A stretch of 64,000 nucleotides of DNA, taken from Sciurus carolinensis (lineage: Eukaryota; Chordata; Mammalia; Rodentia; Sciuridae). The first letter of the stretch is position 1, and the number at the start of each line of letters is the position of its first letter. The notes beneath the pieces were generated by a model, which was given only the letters and a program-made list of their open reading frames with translations, ran no database searches and was not told the origin of the DNA. The translations under genes and the position numbers were made by a program. This document shows, one piece after another, positions 11,762 through 24,292 of the stretch. The DNA is taken from the NCBI RefSeq assembly GCF_902686445.1, contig NC_062227.1, forward strand, positions 27,334,777 to 27,398,776, written 5' to 3'.

Positions 11762-11788
11762 CCACACACACACACCCACACACACACG
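11709..11788 (+). repeat. (CT)n(CA)n microsatellite
   Basis: A CT run of about 45 bases followed by CA units with CCCACA variants. The arginine/glutamate-rich minus-strand frame over it is a product of this repeat. Confidence 0.95.
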
Positions 11789-12145
11789 CATGTACACTCA
11801 CAGTAGAATATTACATGGCCTTTAAAAAAGAAGAAAAATCCTATTATTTGTTGCATGGGTGAACCTGGAAGACATTATATTAAGGGAGAGAACCTAGGTA
11901 CAGAAAAGCAAATACCACATAATCTCATTTACACGTGGAATCTATGGAAGCAGAGAATAGAAGGGTGGTCATCAGGAGTTGGGGAGGGAGTGTGAGCAAT
12001 TAGGGAGATAGCGGTCAAAGGATACAGAACATCTTATGAACCCAAGGAATAAGTTCAAGAGCTGTCTTATACAACATAATGACTATAGTTATAACAATAT
12101 ATTGCATACTTGGAGAAAAACTTAAAATTGAAAATAAGTAAAAAT

Positions 12146-13149
12146 GCTACTTGCTTGCCAGACAGAGGGAGAAGGCTAAATGGCATTTAAGTCACTAAGC
12201 AGGAATATGTGTGCCACATTGATGGAAATTTTCCATTAAAAATGCTTACAACAAAAGAATTCCTTGCTTAAATGTTAAACTCCAGTAATCTGGAAAATGT
12301 AATTACTCTGATATCTGATACCCAGAGAATGATCAACAGGGTGTGACTAAGAGTGATGAGGGTAAAGGGGATGCAAGGATATAGGTTTCATTTTTCATGT
12401 TGGTAGCATAACTTGTCATAAGCAAGTTTCTGTTAGTTTGATATGCCTCATCATTTCAGCACTTGATTTTATATCTCCATGTACTATGCTTTGCCTAGAG
12501 CCACAAATAAAAGTTACAGATGTCTGTTAACACAGGGAGACAGTTCTCCATATATTTACATATTTTTTTGGTGAACATTGGCAATTAAAAATCCATATGG
12601 CCTGAGATGATCTTGCATTAACAGCATCTCATCAGTTAAGGGAGGAGCTGAGTTTTTAGACTCTTCTTAGCAACTTTGGATTTGTTTCTAGGTTTTTCTA
12701 TTTGATACCACTCCATAGCTGTTTCCAGCAAAGAAGCACAATTTACTTTTCTCCACTTCGCATTTTCTTCTTTTTAATTGAGGTACATGAGACTGCCACT
12801 GATTGGCTTATCAAGGACCATTTGGGGAAAGCATCCTTATCACATGCTACTTAAGCCAGAAAAAAAATGGTTTTAAAGTGCAGCTCTAAGTAAAGTCAAT
12901 CAAATTCAAGGACATCTATTACCCAGTGCCTGCCAACACTGCTGAGTTGGAAAGCAAATTACTTGAGTCACCATAAACTGAGGTTTTTTTTTATCATATA
13001 TTTTATCTTTTTTTTAATAATGAAATTCTAAGTTAATCTTATACAAATTATAATTGTATGTAAGAAGTGGATCTGTATTAGTATGAATTGTAGAAATTGC
13101 TTCTTCCTATAGAGTAGTAAGGGAGTGAGCGGGAACTGTTATTTTTTAA
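12146..13149. other. unique sequence, no gene seen
   Basis: No repeat family or coding exon recognised. Confidence 0.4.
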
Positions 13150-13290
13150 ATACTATCTGGGCTCCAGATTCTGGGCTAGATAGGTACCGAAGCTGTCTCA
13201 CCTAATCTCACTACAGGGCGTTGTTATTCCTGCTTTCAGATGGGAAAACTGAGGCTCCAAGACATCATGCCAATCATCATACATATATTG
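13150..13290 (-). mobile_element. MIR SINE
   Basis: CTCACCTAATCTCACTACAGGG...CAGATGGGAAAACTGAGGCTCC is the reverse of the MIR core and 3' region. Confidence 0.6.
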
Positions 13291-13384
13291 GAGCATAGCA
13301 GAAACCTCCAAAATTTCTGTACTTTTTCCAAAAAAGCATGCAGACTCCTATTTTTAGTCACTGATTTTGCTGCTCCAGTTATTA

Positions 13385-13726
13385 CAGTCAACCCTTAGTG
13401 TCCATGGAGGGACTGGTTCCAGAACCCCCACGGACACCAAAATCTGTGGGTTCTAAGGTCTCTTATTTAAAATAGCCTCATCTTTGAAGATAACCTCCGC
13501 ACATGCTCCCATACACTTTAATTCATTTCCAGGTTTACTTATGGTACCTACCACAATGTAAATGCTATGTGAATAGCTGTTAATACTGTACTGTTGATGG
13601 AATAATGACAAGATAAAAATATCTGTACATATTCAGTAGAGATGCAGTATTCGTTTAAAAATTTTTTTGATCTGTGGTTGGTTGAACACACAGACACAGA
13701 ACCTGTGGACATGGAGAGTAGATTGT
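13385..13726 (+). mobile_element. Tigger/MER2-like DNA transposon
   Basis: It begins just after a TA with CAGTCAACCC, followed by GGTTCCAGAACCCCCACGGA and AATGCTATGTGAATAG, and near its end has GATCTGTGGTTGGTTGAA. About 340 bp, the size of a non-autonomous copy. Same family as 29480-29806. The open frame at 13642-13848 starts inside it and is not a gene. Confidence 0.7.
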
Positions 13727-14410
13727 GTTCACTTGACTTTCAGCCCATGAGCTATTGTGGCTACAGTAGAGTCAGAGGGCACCCGGGTGCAGGAAGCCTG
13801 TCTGCTGTCTTGGGTGCTCTCTTCTCCTGCACTCCCTGGACCAACTAGATTATTCAGGCCGAGTCTGGTGGCAGGGTGGGAGTTGCTGCTATCTACGCAG
13901 TTCATATCTTAATAACATCTCCTAATGCCTAGGAGTTGGGAAGTAACAAGATTGTCAGGCTGACTCACAAACCAAATGCCCACTGAACAATTTATTTGTG
14001 AGATATTTCAAGAATAAGATTTTACATCTCCTTTCTGGTAAATAGTTCCATTATTCAAAATTACATCTTCACTCAGGAAGTCACTGTGAGACCAAAGAAA
14101 CAAATAGGAAATTTGGGCACATTTAAGGTATAGTTGTCTGCTAATGGAGTACAGTGAGATCTCCTGATGATTTTTTTTTTAATCTTAAGAATCAGAAGTG
14201 ATTGCTCAGATCCAATGCCCTGTCTCATGGATGGATCTACTGACTCAGAAAATTCTTATTCTTTTGACTCTCCTCTTTTGGGATTTTATTTTACTTTCTG
14301 GTAACTTCTAACCTCCAAGTATTTCTTTGCCAGTATGTTCTAAGTATTTTAACCTGAAATGTGCAAAAACTGCTCTATACCAGAGTAGAAGATTTGAGCT
14401 TCATTATATT
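13727..14410. other. unique sequence, no gene seen
   Basis: Nothing recognised. Confidence 0.4.
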
Positions 14411-14419
14411 CTGTATTTT

Positions 14420-14451
<32 letters not shown>

Positions 14452-14776
14452 TTTTCACAAACCGCATTTTGATTCATTGTACACAAATGGGGTACGACTT
14501 CTGGTTTCTATGGTTGTACACAATGTAGATTCACACCATTCGTGTAATCATACATGTACCTAGGGTAATGATGTCTGTCTCAGTCCACCATTTTTCATAC
14601 CCCTGCCCCCTCCTCCCTCTCATTTCCCTCCATTCTTTTCTCACCCCCAACCCCCTACCCCCATTATATATCATCATCCACTTAACAGGGAAAACATTCA
14701 GCCTTTGGTTTTTTGGAATTGGCTTATTTCACTTAGCATGGTATTCTCCAATTCCATCCATTTATCTGCAGAAGCA
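14411..14776 (-). mobile_element. L1 3' fragment with (AAAT)n tail
   Basis: On the plus strand it begins with a (TTTA)n tract (14420-14453), then CGCATTTTGATTCATTG, the C-rich 3' UTR and GGCTTATTTCACTTAGCATG. The 143-codon plus-strand frame at 14568-14999 runs antisense to the L1 and into flanking DNA, so it is not a gene. Confidence 0.85.
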
Positions 14777-15012
14777 CTTCTTAATCATTTTTTTGTTTGT
14801 TTCCTGTTCTGAATGGCATTTGAGAATCTGGATACTTCCAACTGAAAGTGCTAGAGATATTTGTGTGAGCCTTTTTGTCAAAAAGCCTCTAACCAACCCC
14901 TATCAAGGTTTTCAAGAATTTGGAAGCCTTTTTCTAGCCCTTCTTGAGCTCAACTTAACTTACCCCACGTCATATTGTTACCTGGCTGTGTGTGGATGAC
15001 AGAGGTCAAGCA

Positions 15013-15071
15013 GAATTGTCTTAAGTGCCCTCTTTACCTTGTGTGGAATTGTCTTAAGTGCCCTCTTTACC
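15013..15071 (+). repeat. 26-bp direct duplication
   Basis: Two identical 26-base copies, each containing TTGTCTTAAGTGCCCTCT, start at 15013 and 15046 with a 33-base period. Confidence 0.95.
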
Positions 15072-15480
15072 ACTCTTGAACCACAAGAACCCAACAGCAT
15101 GATTTGACTTCTGGGTTGGAACTCAGCGTGTTTGGAACTCTGTCAATACCATAAGCCTGGGAAGAGCAAGCAATGTTTTCACACACTCCCTATGAGGAGA
15201 AGACAGATTCTGATTTAATCATCTTAGCACAGTCTATATTTGGCTATTTTAGAGATGAGACAACTTATAGCAAAAGATTGTTTTAAATCAAAGTAAACAT
15301 TTTCTTAAAGTAACCTCCAGTAGATTTTAAAATGCCAGTTTGAAGAATTTTTTTAGGGGTCAAGAAATTTCCTGCAAATGTGCCTTAAATAATTTTCAAA
15401 ATTTTGCAGTTGGTAGGGAATAGAACTCAGGTGTAAACATCAACCTTAGAAAGTAGAGATTTAAACACAGGGAAATTTTT

Positions 15481-15709
15481 ATTTATTTATTCATGTATTT
15501 ATTTATTTATTTGGAACCAGCGATTAAACCCAGGGGTGTGTAGCCACTGAGCCACACCCCAGTCCTTTTTAATTTTGATTTTGAGACAGGGTCTCACTAA
15601 GTTGCTTAAGGCCTCGCTAAGCTGCTGAGGCTGGCTTTGAACTTGTGATCCTCCTGCCTCAGCCTCCTGAGCTGCTGGGATTACAGACACGCATCACTGT
15701 GCCCAGCAA
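15481..15709 (-). mobile_element. B1-dID SINE (7SL/tRNA fusion)
   Basis: In reverse, it carries the ID part (ACCCAGGGGTGTGTAGCCACTGAGCC) and the 7SL-B1 part (GAGACAGGGTCTC, CTGCTGGGATTACAG). Flanks share an imperfect repeat, ACAGGGAAATTTTTA at left and ACAGGAAACTTTTA at right. The 63-codon minus-strand frame is SINE sequence. Confidence 0.9.
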
Positions 15710-16524
15710 CAGGAAACTTTTAATGTGATTACTTTTGTTCTGTTAAAAATGACATCATAGTCCAAAAATGAAGTGAAAATGACCTTTAGAACCAAACAAC
15801 CAGGACTCAGATCAGTTGTGTGACCATGGGCCAGTGACTTTGCCACCCTGAAGAACTGCAGGCTCTGGTGAAATGCTCCTAATGACATCTCAGCTCATTG
15901 AGTTCTTGCATGCCTCCAGTGAGATGTGCGTATGAACTCCAAAGTACAGTGCACACATCTGACCTGGACCGGGCCTCTCCCCCTGTGCCCGCTCGGTGAC
16001 CCCTTTTAATTGTTGCGTACCTGCCACTTGGGTAGTCACTGCTAAATCCCTAGAACCTGGATTAGTACTTGACACTTCATAAGTGCACAAGAAGTATCTG
16101 TGGGAGGTAGGCAGGCTTCTAGCAATCTGTCATGCAAAACTCAAAAGATATTATCATACAGGATGTATATACCTGTTCTACCAAATAAAAGCAGAAGAAA
16201 AAATTTAAAATAAATTAATCAAAAGAAAAGAAAACCAGAAAACCCAGATTTGGTTCTAGGATGTTCCAGTTTTGTCCCTACCTAGACAGTTCCAGATGAC
16301 CTCTGTAGTATTTGGTCTGCTATTAAAAGTATGGGACTGAACTTGATGATACCTACAGCCCTGTGATTCTAAAGCCTTTTGTCATTCTAAGATGAGTGGG
16401 AACACATTTTGTTCTAGTTAAGGAGGTCAATTTAAACTGGTGCATTTTGAAAATCTAAGCTTATTGATTCACTTAAACCTGACTTTTTCAAAACATCTAA
16501 AAACTAAATTGCTGGTGAAGATGT
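15710..16524. other. unique sequence, no gene seen
   Basis: Two 64-66 codon minus-strand frames lie here without recognisable domains. I see nothing to support a gene. Confidence 0.4.
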
Positions 16525-16800
16525 AGAAAAATGCAGAACCTGAAGCCTTGTTGGTGGGAATAGAATCTCATGCAGCTCTTTGGGAAAAGAGTCTCACCAA
16601 ATTTACTGACCTTAAATTTGTGCACACTCAACAATTCAGCAATGCTCCTCCTGGGTATGTCCCCCACAAATGACTAAAGTACTCAAGAAAAAAATGTGTG
16701 TTAATGTTCATGGCTGAGATATTACTGTTAGCAGACTTATCAATGTATGAATAGCATATCATTGGATGGAAGATAAAAAGCAATAAATTCGACTACTGCA
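16525..16800 (+). mobile_element. old L1 or HAL1 fragment
   Basis: GAAGCCTTGTTGGTGGGAAT, CAACAATTCAGCAATGCTCC, CTGGGTATGTCCC and ATTGGATGGAAGATAAA follow the order of the end of an ancient LINE ORF2 in the plus direction. Diverged, so subfamily uncertain. Confidence 0.55.
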
Positions 16801-18814
16801 GCATTATGAACAGAACTTCAAAAACAATATTGAATAGAAAATGTTTTAAACACAAAGGTATGTACACACATTCAAAGCCAAAAATTTTCAAAGCTTCTGT
16901 GTGTGTATGTGTAAAAGATGAAACATAAGAAAATGTTTTAAATGTATTATGAAAGTCAACTATGATGGGAGGTAGCATTAGGAACAGAAGAAGATAATAG
17001 AGAAAAAAAGTAGAACCAAAGAAAATTAAACAAAATGGGAGCATTCTATGAATTGATAAAGGTATAGCATCATGAACTGAAGTTTATAGTTATCTTATGT
17101 TTGCTTCTCTGAAGTCCATGCATTTAAAATTTTCTAAACATTTAAAAATTGAAGGAAAATTAAGAAAATATTTTTAAAAACATGTAAAGAAACAACAACT
17201 CTATTTGCTAGTTTTCATGAAAGCTGAGCTTGAATCTCATGTCATGGGAACTTTAGAGGGTTGGTTAGTCAGTCTCATCTGGGGGGAGAAAATGCAATAA
17301 AAACTCATTACGGTCATAGCAGGTGAGAGAAGAAACTGTATGGAATTCATTTTAGATCCTCCTCACAAGCACCGTTCCTGGCACATAACAAGTACTCAAT
17401 AAAAATCCGTGAAATGAAAGAATTTACATTATAAAAGCATAATCTTATTATTCATGGAGCTAACTAAGCCTTAAGGCAAATCTAAAAACTTGTGAGAGAA
17501 TTTTCCTATTAACCTGTCCCATTATCCCAGATTATGGAACACCTATAAAAACTTAAACATAGTTATATAAATGTAATTAAATTACAAAAAATATAATCAT
17601 AGTGTAATATTAATATAATACTACATATATATAAGCTGTAGATTATGATTTCCAACCTATGTTAATGTACCAGTGTCAATTATTATTTCAACCTATTTTA
17701 ATTCACCTGCATTAATTTTGTTAATATATTCACAGAATTGAAAACCTGGGACTTAATAGGTTCAGAACAAATTAATAGGTGTATTAGTTGGACTCAGTTC
17801 TGCGCATAAGATTCAGTCCTTTGAGATTCACTGCAACTGGACACCAGTACAGTGTTGGCCTTGATTTAGACTATGGGTCAAATCTTGCAGAAAAGGAATC
17901 CAGAACTTTTCCTTTAGACTGTAGCTGGAATAGAGCAAGGTTAGGCAAGCAGGCAGACAAATGGTTCCATCTTAAGACTTACCACTCTCACACCTGGAAG
18001 TTATTGCAGGTGATTGACAATAGCAAAGAAAGGGCAAAAAAATCTATGAAATATTAGTGAGGGTCATACTGCATGGTCCATCATTAACTTTCATTGCTGG
18101 CCTTAGAAAGTATCTTTTATGTCTTTATTAATAACCATCAGTAAATAAGGTCATTTACCGTTGACTACTAATATTATTAAATTTGCCATTACAATTTTGA
18201 TTATTTGGAATTATCATGAATTTCTTCCAGTGCTGAGTCATGCATCAGGGGTGTATCTGGGCAAAATTTAGCACTCGTTCCCTCCAATGTAGGAAAAGAG
18301 AAATAGACATGCTATTGCGCCTCTGCCTCCCCCTGAACCTTAATGATACCCTGTTGAAGAATATTTTAACAGGGAACCTTGGGAAGAGCTAATCTTCATA
18401 CAATGGGTATATAATTTGCTGTTGGGGGAATTTCAGGTTTCAGGACATCCGTGTGGGGGTGGAGGGGAGACTGTGCCTATGTGTCTCCATGCCTGCATTT
18501 CCTGGACCAGTGTAGTCAATGATCCTAATAGGTGATCCTGCAAAAAGAAGTACCTTATTTAATAACCTTTATGATCAGAGAAAAAAAAAATCCCCAAAAT
18601 GACTTGACATCCTAAGCCAAAAAAAAAGCCAATGTTTGTCTTTTAAATATTCTTCCCCAAAGAATTTGAAATGAAGCATTAAATGGGTGTGTTTGGAAAA
18701 TTCGCATTTCAAAATGAACATTTAAAGAACTTTTCATTTCAAGAAAAATCCTACTCTTTTGCATGAAAATTAACTCTCCTAAATATATTTAAATATTTAT
18801 TTACAAGCCTCTAG
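16801..18814. other. mostly unique, AT-rich; short L2/MIR-like piece
   Basis: At 17365-17421, CCTGGCACATAACAAGTACTCAATAAA is an L2/MIR-like 3' end. The 89-codon plus-strand frame at 17788-18057 has no domain I recognise. Confidence 0.4.
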
Positions 18815-18827
18815 TCAGATAAGTCTT

Positions 18828-19014
18828 TTTGGAGGGTAGGGGGTGGTAATCTGGGATTGAACTCAGGGGCACTCAACCACTGATCCACATCCCTAGTCCT
18901 ATTTTGTATTTTATTTAGAGACAGAGTCTCACTGAGTTGCTTAGCACCTGGCTGTTACTGAGGCTGACTTTGAACTCGCTGGGATTACAGGCATGCGCCA
19001 CCACACCCAGCAAA
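18828..19014 (-). mobile_element. B1-dID SINE
   Basis: Reverse ID part (GATTGAACTCAGGGGCACTC) and B1 part (GAGACAGAGTCTCACTGAG, GGGATTACAGGCATG). Flanked by TCAGATAAGTCTT (18815-18827) and TCAGATAAATCTT (19015-19027), a 13-bp target-site duplication with one mismatch. Confidence 0.92.
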
Positions 19015-19027
19015 TCAGATAAATCTT

Positions 19028-20402
19028 AAGAGACAAAAATGCTTATGCACTAAGTGTTAGCATCTACTTTGGTTTGAAGATCACTGAGAAAAGAAAGTGA
19101 AGCCTCTTCAATATTACCATACTGAGTCCCTGGATAGAAATGATTCATTGCAAGCATCTAATTTCTGTAACTTTGTAAAGTAAGGATCAAAATGTACTGC
19201 AGGAACGCATAATGTCAGGGAAATGTCTTTGTGATTAAATTGCTGGCTGCAAGGTGAGTGTGTCCAAACACTTGGAAGAGAAGGTACTGGATCATTAGAT
19301 TGAGCAGAATAGACTGTGTGTGGAAATGACCTTCACAGAGAACTTTAGATGATGATCTCCTTAGTTGAAAGACTCCAAGCAGGAAGAATTGTTAATTTTG
19401 GAAAGATTTAATCAGTGATGCTTTTCAATTCTTTCAACTGGTTCACACACACTAATTATTTCCTTTTTAAAGCCTTGAATTCAATCAAACGCTTACGTAG
19501 CAGAATGTTCACCTTTTGACCATGAGTGGGGGACTCTGACTTGTTGAACCTTCATTGTTCAGCTGAGTCTCTTTTCAATCTTTTTCTGTTTACCCCAGAG
19601 CTTAATCAATTCAGATTCTGAATAATTTTAATGACTAAATCAAATGTCAAGTTCACCGTACATGTATCTAGACTGGAAGTTCTATTCTGCGGGGTTCATT
19701 ATCATTCTATATATTTCTTTGACCTCATTTAAATCTCTTCTGGTGAAGTATAAACCCATTGCTTATCATTCTTCCCTCGTAATAATTATCATTCATTCAA
19801 CACATATTTATCAAAAGTCCCTTTTATGAAAAATATATGGTAATGACTCGCTCCTAAACTTTTTTGTTATTTGAACTTGCCAGTTTTAGTGGATGTGGGA
19901 GTTGGCCACCCAGACACCCCATCAGCACCAAAGCACCCATTTCACCAGCTGTCGGGAGCCCTGGCAGCTGATGGCTTTCAGCTGTTGCCTTGCATTGAAG
20001 GGAGCTGCCTGGCACACATTTATGCTTTCCTCCCTGGGCAGCCCATGTCCAGTAACAGGCCACTGAAAGGGTGACAAAGGCCCAACCTCCTGGCCTCAAT
20101 TTGGGACAGTTCTGAAAGGCCACCCCAGCTGGAGAGCCCAGCGTTTTCCTTCACCCAATCCTTCCTCCCCACTACTACAGGAGGAGATTTCCCCAGGGCA
20201 CACTGCAGTGAAAGTCTGCATAGATCCCCACCTCACAAGCAAGCCTGCAGGGAAGCAAACCAAGTTGCAAGCAAGCCATAGAGCATCTCCTTCAGAGCCA
20301 GTTTTCAACAGTGCCTGCATTCGCTTCCATTATCACAGTAACCACAGAAATACTGTACTTTGGTTACCAAAATATCCATCGCTTATCAGATGCCATCAAA
20401 AA
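19028..20402. other. unique; GC-richer block at 19.87-20.34 kb
   Basis: The block at 19865-20335 is richer in G and C than its surroundings and has overlapping open frames on both strands. It could be a decayed LTR or unique DNA. I see no splice-bounded exon in it. Confidence 0.35.
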
Positions 20403-20442
20403 GTCATACACACACACACATACACACATACACACACACCAC
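20403..20442 (+). repeat. (CA)n microsatellite with CATA variants
   Basis: ACACACACACATACACACATA-type repeat of about 40 bp. Confidence 0.92.
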
Positions 20443-21204
20443 AAACATGCACAACTCTGATATTCCCCCCGCCAAAATTTTGCAATGTCATTTAAGAAAT
20501 ATGAATGGTTCTCTCCACAACCAGATTAGGCTGAAAGAGAGTGACAAGATGAATGCTTTGTTTACACATTTTTAAGTGTTTCTCTGTTTTGAAATTGACA
20601 CATAATTACTGGGATAAATAACTAAATCCTAAACAGGTCCAGCAAAATGTTTCCAAGTGGCTCTTTCTCCAGTAGCCCAGCTTTCTTGCATGGCACATTA
20701 GGTTTACCTAGACTTGACCCTAGAGTGTTTAGCCCATCGGCAAAGTAAACATTGGTAACTTGGCAAACCATTTCACCTGTCGGTCTTCATGTCTGCAGTG
20801 CAAATGGAATACTCTGTTGGGTCTCAGCTTTTGTGCCTAATACTTCCATTCAGGCTGAGTTGGGCGAGCAACTGAAGGCCCAAACTGGACCAAACTGGAG
20901 GTCCTCGTGAGAAACTGCAGCTTCAACAGGGCCGTTCTGCCCTATGTGTAACCTGTGGTTACCCTGGGTTACAGAAGCAGTTTGCTGATGGCTTTTGGTT
21001 TGTTTTTCTTTTTGGTTTGTTTTTCTTTTATTTATTTATTTCAGAGTGAGGAAGAGATGGTAGATAGTTCAGGAAAATGAATGATGGAAAATTAAAGACT
21101 CTTCTATTTTTAGTTAGAAATAATAATTTTCACCCCTGGACTCCAGGGAAAACAGTGCATTAAGTCCTAAGAATGTTCTTGTTTTCTTTTTCATTATTAA
21201 ATTC
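20443..21204. other. unique sequence, no gene seen
   Basis: Contains a small direct repeat of TTTGGTTTGTTTTTCTTT near 20996-21030. Nothing else recognised. Confidence 0.4.
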
Positions 21205-21300
21205 AATTTATCAAATATTTGTTGAGTACCTAATATACAGAAGGATAGTGCCCTACACACTTGGGATACATTAGTCAGTAAAACAGGCACAATTCCCACC
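21205..21300 (-). mobile_element. L2 LINE 3' fragment
   Basis: TCAAATATTTGTTGAGTACCTAATATACAG...TTGGGATACATTAGTCAGTAAAACA is the reverse of the L2 3' end. Confidence 0.55.
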
Positions 21301-21602
21301 TGGAATTCCTATCTTTCATTCACTCTCTTTGCCTTACTACTTTGTGGGAGAGAGAAGGGAGCCCAAGGGAAGGGTGCAGAGATTGTATGTCACAGGTTTC
21401 CAGATTTTCTGCACAGGGTTGCTGTGAATTATTCCATCCCACTCTCAGCCCATGTGACTCTCCTATTTGCTTGGATTATAAGATCACTTTTATTTTGACT
21501 AGTGAAATGTGAATTTGGATATAAATTAAGAATGAAAATTCTTACCTCTTCATTCTCTGAAAATATTGCTGGGAGATGAGGGACTGACATGTGAAGGGAG
21601 GA

Positions 21603-22020
21603 AAATAATATTTATTAAGCATTTAGTATTTTAGTATACTCTCCACACTTTATAAAAGACACTGCATTTAATCTGCATGGTGAATCTGAGAGTTAGATGT
21701 TTTTTTTTTCTTTTGGTACATGAATTGAACCCAGGGTCATTTTACGACTGAGCTACATCACCAACCCTTTTTTATTTTTTTATTTTGAGACAGGGCCTTT
21801 CTAAGTTGCTTAGGGTCTCACTAAGTTTCTGAGACTGGCTTTGAACTTGCCATTCTCCTGCTCCAGCTTCCCAAGTCGCTGAGATTACAGGCATGCCCAT
21901 GGTGCCCAGCAGAAACTGAGACTTAGAGATAAACTAAATGAATTTCCAGAGATCACACAGGTAGAAAGTCACAGACCCAGGATGTAACCCAGGGCCACCT
22001 GCTTCCGCCCTTTCCGTGCT
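21603..22020 (-). mobile_element. MIR SINE split by a B1-dID
   Basis: Left part: TATTTATTAAGCATTTAGTAT...CATTTAATCTGCATGGTGA. Right part: GAAACTGAGACTTAGAG...GATCACACAGGTAGAAAGTC. Together these are the reverse of MIR, interrupted at 21702-21911. Confidence 0.65.
21702..21911 (-). mobile_element. B1-dID SINE inside a MIR
   Basis: Reverse poly-A, ID part (TGAATTGAACCCAGGGTCAT) and B1 part (GAGACAGGGCC, GCTGAGATTACAGGCATG). It lies between two halves of one MIR. Confidence 0.9.
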
Positions 22021-24292
22021 AGGCCTCCGGCACAGAAACATGACAGTTCTGGTCTATCAGATTTACCAGTGTATCTAGAGCTTGAGAAATGATTTCCTGA
22101 TTCAGTTAGGATGTTTTCAGGTTTTCAAATCAATGTGTTTTAAAATGAATTTGAGCAAGAGAGACCTGTGGGCATGAGACATTCAAAAGAAATATTGTAA
22201 AGATTTGTGTAATGGTTGAGATTTCCTTCACAGTGTCTGCCCCAATTTCCCCAATGTTTTGTGAAAAACATTGTAAATTTATCATGGTTTTATATTTTTA
22301 AAATCTTGTGTTCTCCCCCCTATATTTAAGTATGTATAAAATTAAAGACTAAATATCTGTCTATAAGAGAAAAAATGTTATTCAGTCATTCTGGAGAGAA
22401 GGCATAAAAAAGAGAAAGACTTAAGACAGTTTTCTAGTTACTTAGATACTTAAATCTGTTAATAGCATGAGTTTGCTACTCTTCAATCTAGAAGCTGTAA
22501 AATGAATGAATTTTCTGAAGCCAAAGGAGTTGATATTTGTTTCTCATGGAAGATGTACAATATTGAAATATACTGATTTATTTTTATGTTTTGGAATATT
22601 ATTGGTTTATTTTTGTATACCTTGGTTTGCTTCACAGAGGATTTGGAATGATGTATAGGACTTGTTTAGATTAACAGATAAAGCTATAAAAAGAATTCAT
22701 ATCACTGCATGATGCATTTTGTATCCTTATATGTAGTAAAATTACTGACATTAAGCCAGTCTTCCTAAAACCTAAAAGAAAAACCTGTATTTTATATCAT
22801 TCAAATTTTGTCCTGAAAGCATGACATATTTTAGTGAGGTAGACTTTCCTGACCCTGGTTTGACAAGGACCTCTTTCCTGTGTCGTTTTTATAACATTCT
22901 GACAATAAACATAAAAGCAGATATCATGGGAAACTTTATTTATTTATTTTTTTCCCTTAATAAAACCTGAGGACCTAATGACCAAGTTCAATTCAAAGGA
23001 ATTGATTTTCTGGATCAATTAGAATGTGTGTGATCGACATCCACAGCTTACTGACAGTCTACCTTAATTTCCAGAGAAAAGATACAAAAAGCATAGCCCA
23101 TTGCCTGGCCCAGCACTTTCTTCATCCTAATAGGTCTTAGAAGTCTTTTCTGCTTAGACCATACTGGGCTCAGATCCATTTCAAAGCAGAGCTCGGTGGC
23201 CTTCACTACCACTGATTACAGGTGGCAGCAGCTGAAGCCCGTTTGTCAGCATGGACCATATCCTCTAGCGATCATAGGACACACAGGTCTCTAGATTATA
23301 CACGCTATTTTCTGCATTTGTCTCTAAGTGCATTTTGTAGGGTGAGACTTCAGAGCTTTCAATCCATGAAAGGGTCACAGGCAGGAATGCATTGACCGCA
23401 GGTCCTTGAAGCACTCATCCCTCGATATTTCCATCAAGAGTTTTCATAAAAAGTGAACAGCCAGCAGTTCAAAGGCAGACTCTGGCAAGAGCATGGGTCC
23501 ACTGAACTGGGCTGAAGATGAAAGGCAAGGCCAAACACTAAGAATCAAAGTGTCCCATGGGCACTTAGAGCCTCTCCCAGGTGGGCACCTGACACCCACC
23601 TGCCCGTGGAGAGGGAAAGGCAGAACCTCCACAGAACCAATCAAAATATTTCTGAAGTATCCACACTGTGCCGGAAAATGAGGATACGGTGTTGACCAGT
23701 GTCGCCAGGCAGGCAGTACTGATTCCCATGGTCTTTGACAGGTCGAAAATCATCATGTTAGTTTAGGAATAGGGAAATGTGTTGGTGATCATATAAACAG
23801 ATCTCAAGTCACCCGGCTGGCTTAGGACTATAGAAATATGTCCATTGTAGATTTGGTTTAACAAAGTATCCTGGCAGAATTCAGAGAATAGATCCTTCAG
23901 TAATTATCAGTAGATTCATTAACATTATTTTTAAATGTTTCACATTTACCATAAGATGAAGCAATGAATTGACAACTTTTAAAGAACTTAGTGTTTCTTA
24001 AGTTTATGATTGTTAGAAGCATTCTGCAGCAATGGTGACAGAAATGAGTGGTGACTCCCACCTGGTGGCTCCTCTTTCTCCATGAGTTAGGAGAAATCTA
24101 CACTGAGGGGAACATTGGAGGTTTGAAGAGAGCAGGGCATCTTAGAAATTATCATTATATTTAGTCCCATATGCAAAAACAGAACATTTCTGTCAGCTGC
24201 CTAAATTAACTCAATCTAGTGCTTAAATTTTTACCATAAACAGGTAATCCAATTTGTACCACACATGTGGAAATTAGTACTACATAGATAAG
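22021..24292. other. unique sequence, no gene seen
   Basis: About 2.3 kb without a recognised repeat. A perfect 9-bp stem (CAATGTTTT / AAAACATTG) sits at 22252-22273. Frames at 23444-23756 overlap on opposite strands and show no known domain. Confidence 0.4.

Larger units (their letters stand above)
10905..12145 (+). mobile_element. old L1 (L1M-type), split by a MaLR LTR
   Basis: The left part has GTTGGTGGGAATATAAATTAG, CTACCATGTGATCCAGTAATCCC and GTGTCCATCAGTGGATGAA. The right part has GAATATTACATGGCC, GTGAACCTGGAAGACATTAT and ATGACTATAGTTA. Together they form the ORF2 end and 3' UTR of an ancient L1 in the plus direction. The gap is filled by microsatellites and an LTR at 11276-11698. Confidence 0.75.

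Noticed and set aside
11671..11856. Minus-strand frame with Arg-Glu repeats
   Set aside because: Product of the (CT)n and (CA)n microsatellite.
14568..14999. 143-codon plus-strand open frame
   Set aside because: It runs antisense to an L1 3' end and into flanking DNA; the proline/leucine-rich start is the L1 C-rich UTR.
19854..20320. Overlapping frames in the GC-richer block
   Set aside because: Opposed frames of 67-95 codons without domains, splice sites or codon bias that I can see.
24058..24075. CTCF-like motif on the minus strand (CCACCAGGTGGGAG)
   Set aside because: The key C after the GG pair is replaced by G.
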